Below, in pieces: positions 60,960 through 64,000 of a stretch of 64,000 nucleotides of DNA. Within the stretch, counting starts at the first letter, position 1; each line of letters opens with the position of its first letter. The notes beneath the pieces were generated by a model. That model worked only from the letters and a program-made list of their open reading frames with translations, made no database searches and had not been told where the DNA came from. Location of the stretch: positions 108,937,121-109,001,120 of the forward strand of contig CM038222.1 of assembly GCA_021442155.1 (NCBI GenBank), read 5' to 3'. This stretch comes from Cymbidium sinense. Lineage: Eukaryota; Streptophyta; Magnoliopsida; Asparagales; Orchidaceae. The translations under genes and the position numbers were made by a program.

Positions 60960-63170
60960 GTAGATCTGATATTCGATGCAAAAAAACATACAACAGCACA
61001 AAATTCGTAGAACAGACTGCTAAACGATTATTCACTAGCTTCAATGAATTTTGAAAACACAATGAAATTCAATTCAAATGAAAATTTAATGACCTTATAC
61101 TCTAAAGTCTCTAAAAATTTAGTGTAAAGAAAACCATGCAAATGATATGAAATCTCACACTTGTTCGGAACTAGATTCAATCAAATTTGATTCAACATTT
61201 GTTATTCGTTCAAACTAATAACAAAACATGGAAGAAGGGAATTAATTCATCTGGAAGCAAAGCCTCATGCTTGTAAACGGAACTAATCTCTCCAGGAATT
61301 CATCTCTCACTTGAATAATTGACTAAATTAAAAAATTAAAAAACAAAGTGCACATCTGCTTACAATTTTTATTCCATCACTAATTCAATTTTTATACACA
61401 TTTCAAACTCAGTTTTAAAATGACAATCCATGAACGATTCATTTAATTAGTCATAGAAATCATAGAAGAAGAGTCGCACTTGATAATGGAAAAATCATTA
61501 GAGTAGAGGTTGTATGAGCAGATCGCATGTGAAATAGAAAAGCTTAGAGGAGCCATAGAATTTGGGAAGAAATAGTGAAAATAATAAAAAAGCATAAGAC
61601 GTCTAAGGAAAATTATAGATATGGATGTTGCATAATCTGGTTAATAGAAAAGCCAGAGAAGGAAGCTGTAGGAATAATTCTGTCGATAACTTGATGGCAT
61701 TAGAAGCAATATAAACAACGTATTTGTTGCTAGAATAGAAAGACTTAGTCACATATGGATGCAAAATCAGTTGAAGTATTGTTTGAAAGCTCAACTCCAT
61801 ATTGGTATCATATGGCTTGGGAAAATTCAATTCCAATGAATTGTTTAGTTGATATTCTTCTAAGAGACTTAGATGTTGCTCTATGATTTCTTATATAAAT
61901 ATGTATGAATCATTATGTGATTCATGTCTTGGTGTCTTTTCATGTACATTTGGTTCTCATCATCACTAGTACACATGATTTTTTTACCAATGATAACTTT
62001 ATGAACAAAATTAGCATGGCATATGAAAATTGTGCAATTGTATTATGTGTGTATCTTGTTGTTGGCAAAAAGAGAAAACTCCAATCAAGTGAAATTTGTG
62101 GTGACAAGACTATAAGTTCTATAGCATATTGAAGTATGATGCCTTATGGCCGATGGTTTTTGTAGATCACTATGAGCATAGAAAAATTTGCAGAAGCGCA
62201 CAATTTTCAGGGCATAAATTTTTAGTTATCAACAATGATTTGCTACCTTCAAAGAAAATAATATACACGAGCAAATTTATTTAGGCAAAAAAATTCAGTG
62301 GCATTAAACTAGAAATTATGATTAGAAATTTGGCATAAAAATTCCACACAAATGTTTTAAAATTCACGTATTTGATTGAACTTAGATTGTATAAAATTTG
62401 GCTAAATGTAACCATTTTTTCAAACCAAGATTAAAGTATAAGTGGAAAATAGAAGGCAAATAATTCACTATAAAAAAAGTCTCATGCTTCTACTAGGAGA
62501 TAACTTCTTACAACTTCATGTCTCTCACTTAATCATTGGATCGTGAAAGTATAAGAAATTGCCTACCTAAATAGAAATTTTATTTAATCATTAATTTAAG
62601 TTTTGTGCATTCCTTAATCGACTATTTATAATCACAAAATGAATTAGGAGCTCCCTTAATTAGTCATAGATAACATAATAGCAAAATCATAAAAGAGCCT
62701 TAGAACTTATCAAATTAAGGAAAATCATAGAAAGGGTAACCGTAGGATATAATAAATAGAAAAGTTTGAGGAAGATGAAGCGATTGGAATAGCCTCATGA
62801 TGGACTTGGTGGATTTTCTACAAAATTAGAGAAATTTGCCGCATATAGCTACAAAACTAGTGGAAAGTCACATGTAAAAGGCTTAGCGCAATATTAAGTA
62901 TTCTCAGTATAGAAAAAATCATCTATAACAAATTTGTAGTTAATATTTTTTTTTTCTAATAGATTTGGATGTAGCTATAGGATTTCTTGTAAAAATATTC
63001 ACAAATTATCATATATTGATTTTTCTTTCCATTTTAGAAGGCACCATTGGTTTCTACCAACAACATTAGACATGATTTCATCACTATCAATAGCTTAATG
63101 TACAAGATTAGTATGATTAATTTAAAATTGTGCATATGATGCGATGGTATGAATCTTATAGGTGGTGTAA
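60960..63170. repeat. Diverged tandem duplication of about 1.1-1.2 kb
   Basis: Two direct copies lie at about 60960-62180 and 62181-63170. Matched landmarks in the same order are GCCTCATGCTT (61262) with GTCTCATGCTT (62480); TTAATTAGTCATAGAAATCA (61444) with TTAATTAGTCATAGATAACA (62657); CTTAGATGTTGCTCTATGAT (61868) with TTTGGATGTAGCTATAGGAT (62964); ACATGATTTTTTTACCA (61973) with ACATGATTTCATCACTA (63069). Divergence is high and spacing varies by indels. The frames 61603-61836 and 61905-62132 are not conserved as frames in the second copy, so no coding function is supported. Confidence 0.75.
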
Positions 63171-64000
63171 AGTGAAAAAATTAATGGCATTGATTGACGG
63201 TTCATGATATTAACCCATATCATATGCATTAAAAAGTTGGACTATAACTAAAATTTTTAAGGATTTTCAACCTGTAGGCATTCATTTCAATTCATAGTCT
63301 CATTTTTCTTAAAGTTAATTTATGGATTGATGGAATAAACCTTTATGCATTTAGATGGATCATTATCTTTTTGCTTTGTTTGAATCCCAGTTATCTCCAA
63401 TTCATCTATACAATGAGCTTTTATTTGTCATAGCCAACAATAAATTTATTGAGATTACTTTCATATAAAACATGCATGACTAATAAGTAATACAATAGAA
63501 TATGATTGTAAGGGTAATATTAAAGCAATTCATATGATTAAAGATCAATCATGATGAACTATGCACTTTTAGATTCAATCATATAGATTATGTTTTAATT
63601 TCAAGTTTTCTTTAAGGTAGATATCAAAAAATAAATCCTTTGGAATGTTGATGCTATTTAAATTTCTTCTTAAGATTCTTTGTGTAAATTTGTAAATCCG
63701 TTATAAGGATAATATTGGTCGATTATGTCCCAAAAATTATATTATTAGTTTGCTTGATTGATTCAACCACTTCAATACCCATGAGTTGTTTTCATAATCA
63801 AGGTTAAATTCAAATCTTATTTGAGATTTTGGTTTAAATATGATATTTGATTTAATTATAGATTTAGGTTTTAACCTTTTACTCAATTTTAATGCTAGAG
63901 TCATGAACATGTTTTATTGTACGGTCTGGTGCAAATTCAAATTTAATAAAATATGATTTTGAATTATATTATAATTATCTTTTTTTCACAATTATTCATT
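63171..64000. other. AT-rich sequence at the window end, no recognised gene
   Basis: No open frame, repeat or motif of note. A TTTGAATT/AATTTAAA-rich patch at 63800-63960 is compositional only. Confidence 0.35.

Overview
This is a plant nuclear window, most likely from a flowering plant with a large, repeat-rich, AT-rich genome. It holds the decayed protein domains of several plant transposon families and a single short, clean, GC-richer exon at 54790-54954. There is no sign of bacterial, organellar or viral genome organisation. I do not assign a species.

About two thirds of the window is LTR retrotransposon. The main element runs on the minus strand from about 5728 to 41083. It is a Ty3/gypsy element of the Tat/Ogre type, with two very long terminal repeats: 5728-20033 on the left (its 3' LTR) and 33871-41083 on the right (its 5' LTR, at least 7.2 kb). 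Reading on the minus strand from the 5' LTR come a primer-binding-site candidate (33845-33861), an untranslated leader with about 75-bp tandem repeats (32180-32945), an extra ORF upstream of gag (30449-31890), gag (29330-30228), protease, a linker, reverse transcriptase, two RNase H-like parts and integrase (down to 23265). A tandem-repeat region (20140-23160) separates integrase from the 3' LTR. All coding parts carry stops and frameshifts, and catalytic residues in protease and integrase are changed, so the copy cannot act alone.

The left LTR is split by a second, nested Ty3/gypsy element (11276-17867, also minus strand). It belongs to the chromodomain-bearing group. It has 835-850 bp LTRs, a 5-bp target duplication ATTAG, an initiator-Met tRNA primer site, a polypurine tract and all pol domains in broken form.

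Outside the main element: a degenerate plus-strand gag of the same family (111-2280); a diverged LTR fragment (about 2296-2545); a third, inverted and older copy of the giant LTR (41871-47752); a small LINE/RVT_3-type RNase H relic (41446-41863) between the right LTR and that copy; and an AT-rich stretch (47753-54600) with a degenerate tandem repeat and a Mutator-like transposase relic (52540-52963).

The only convincing host gene begins at 54790 on the plus strand. Its first coding exon has 55 codons, a predicted membrane segment and a GT splice donor. The downstream exons are not recognised in the window, so 54955-64000 is read as a long first intron and/or intergenic DNA. That stretch contains an RTE-type LINE 3' relic (57289-57540) and a diverged tandem duplication of about 1.1-1.2 kb (60960-63170).
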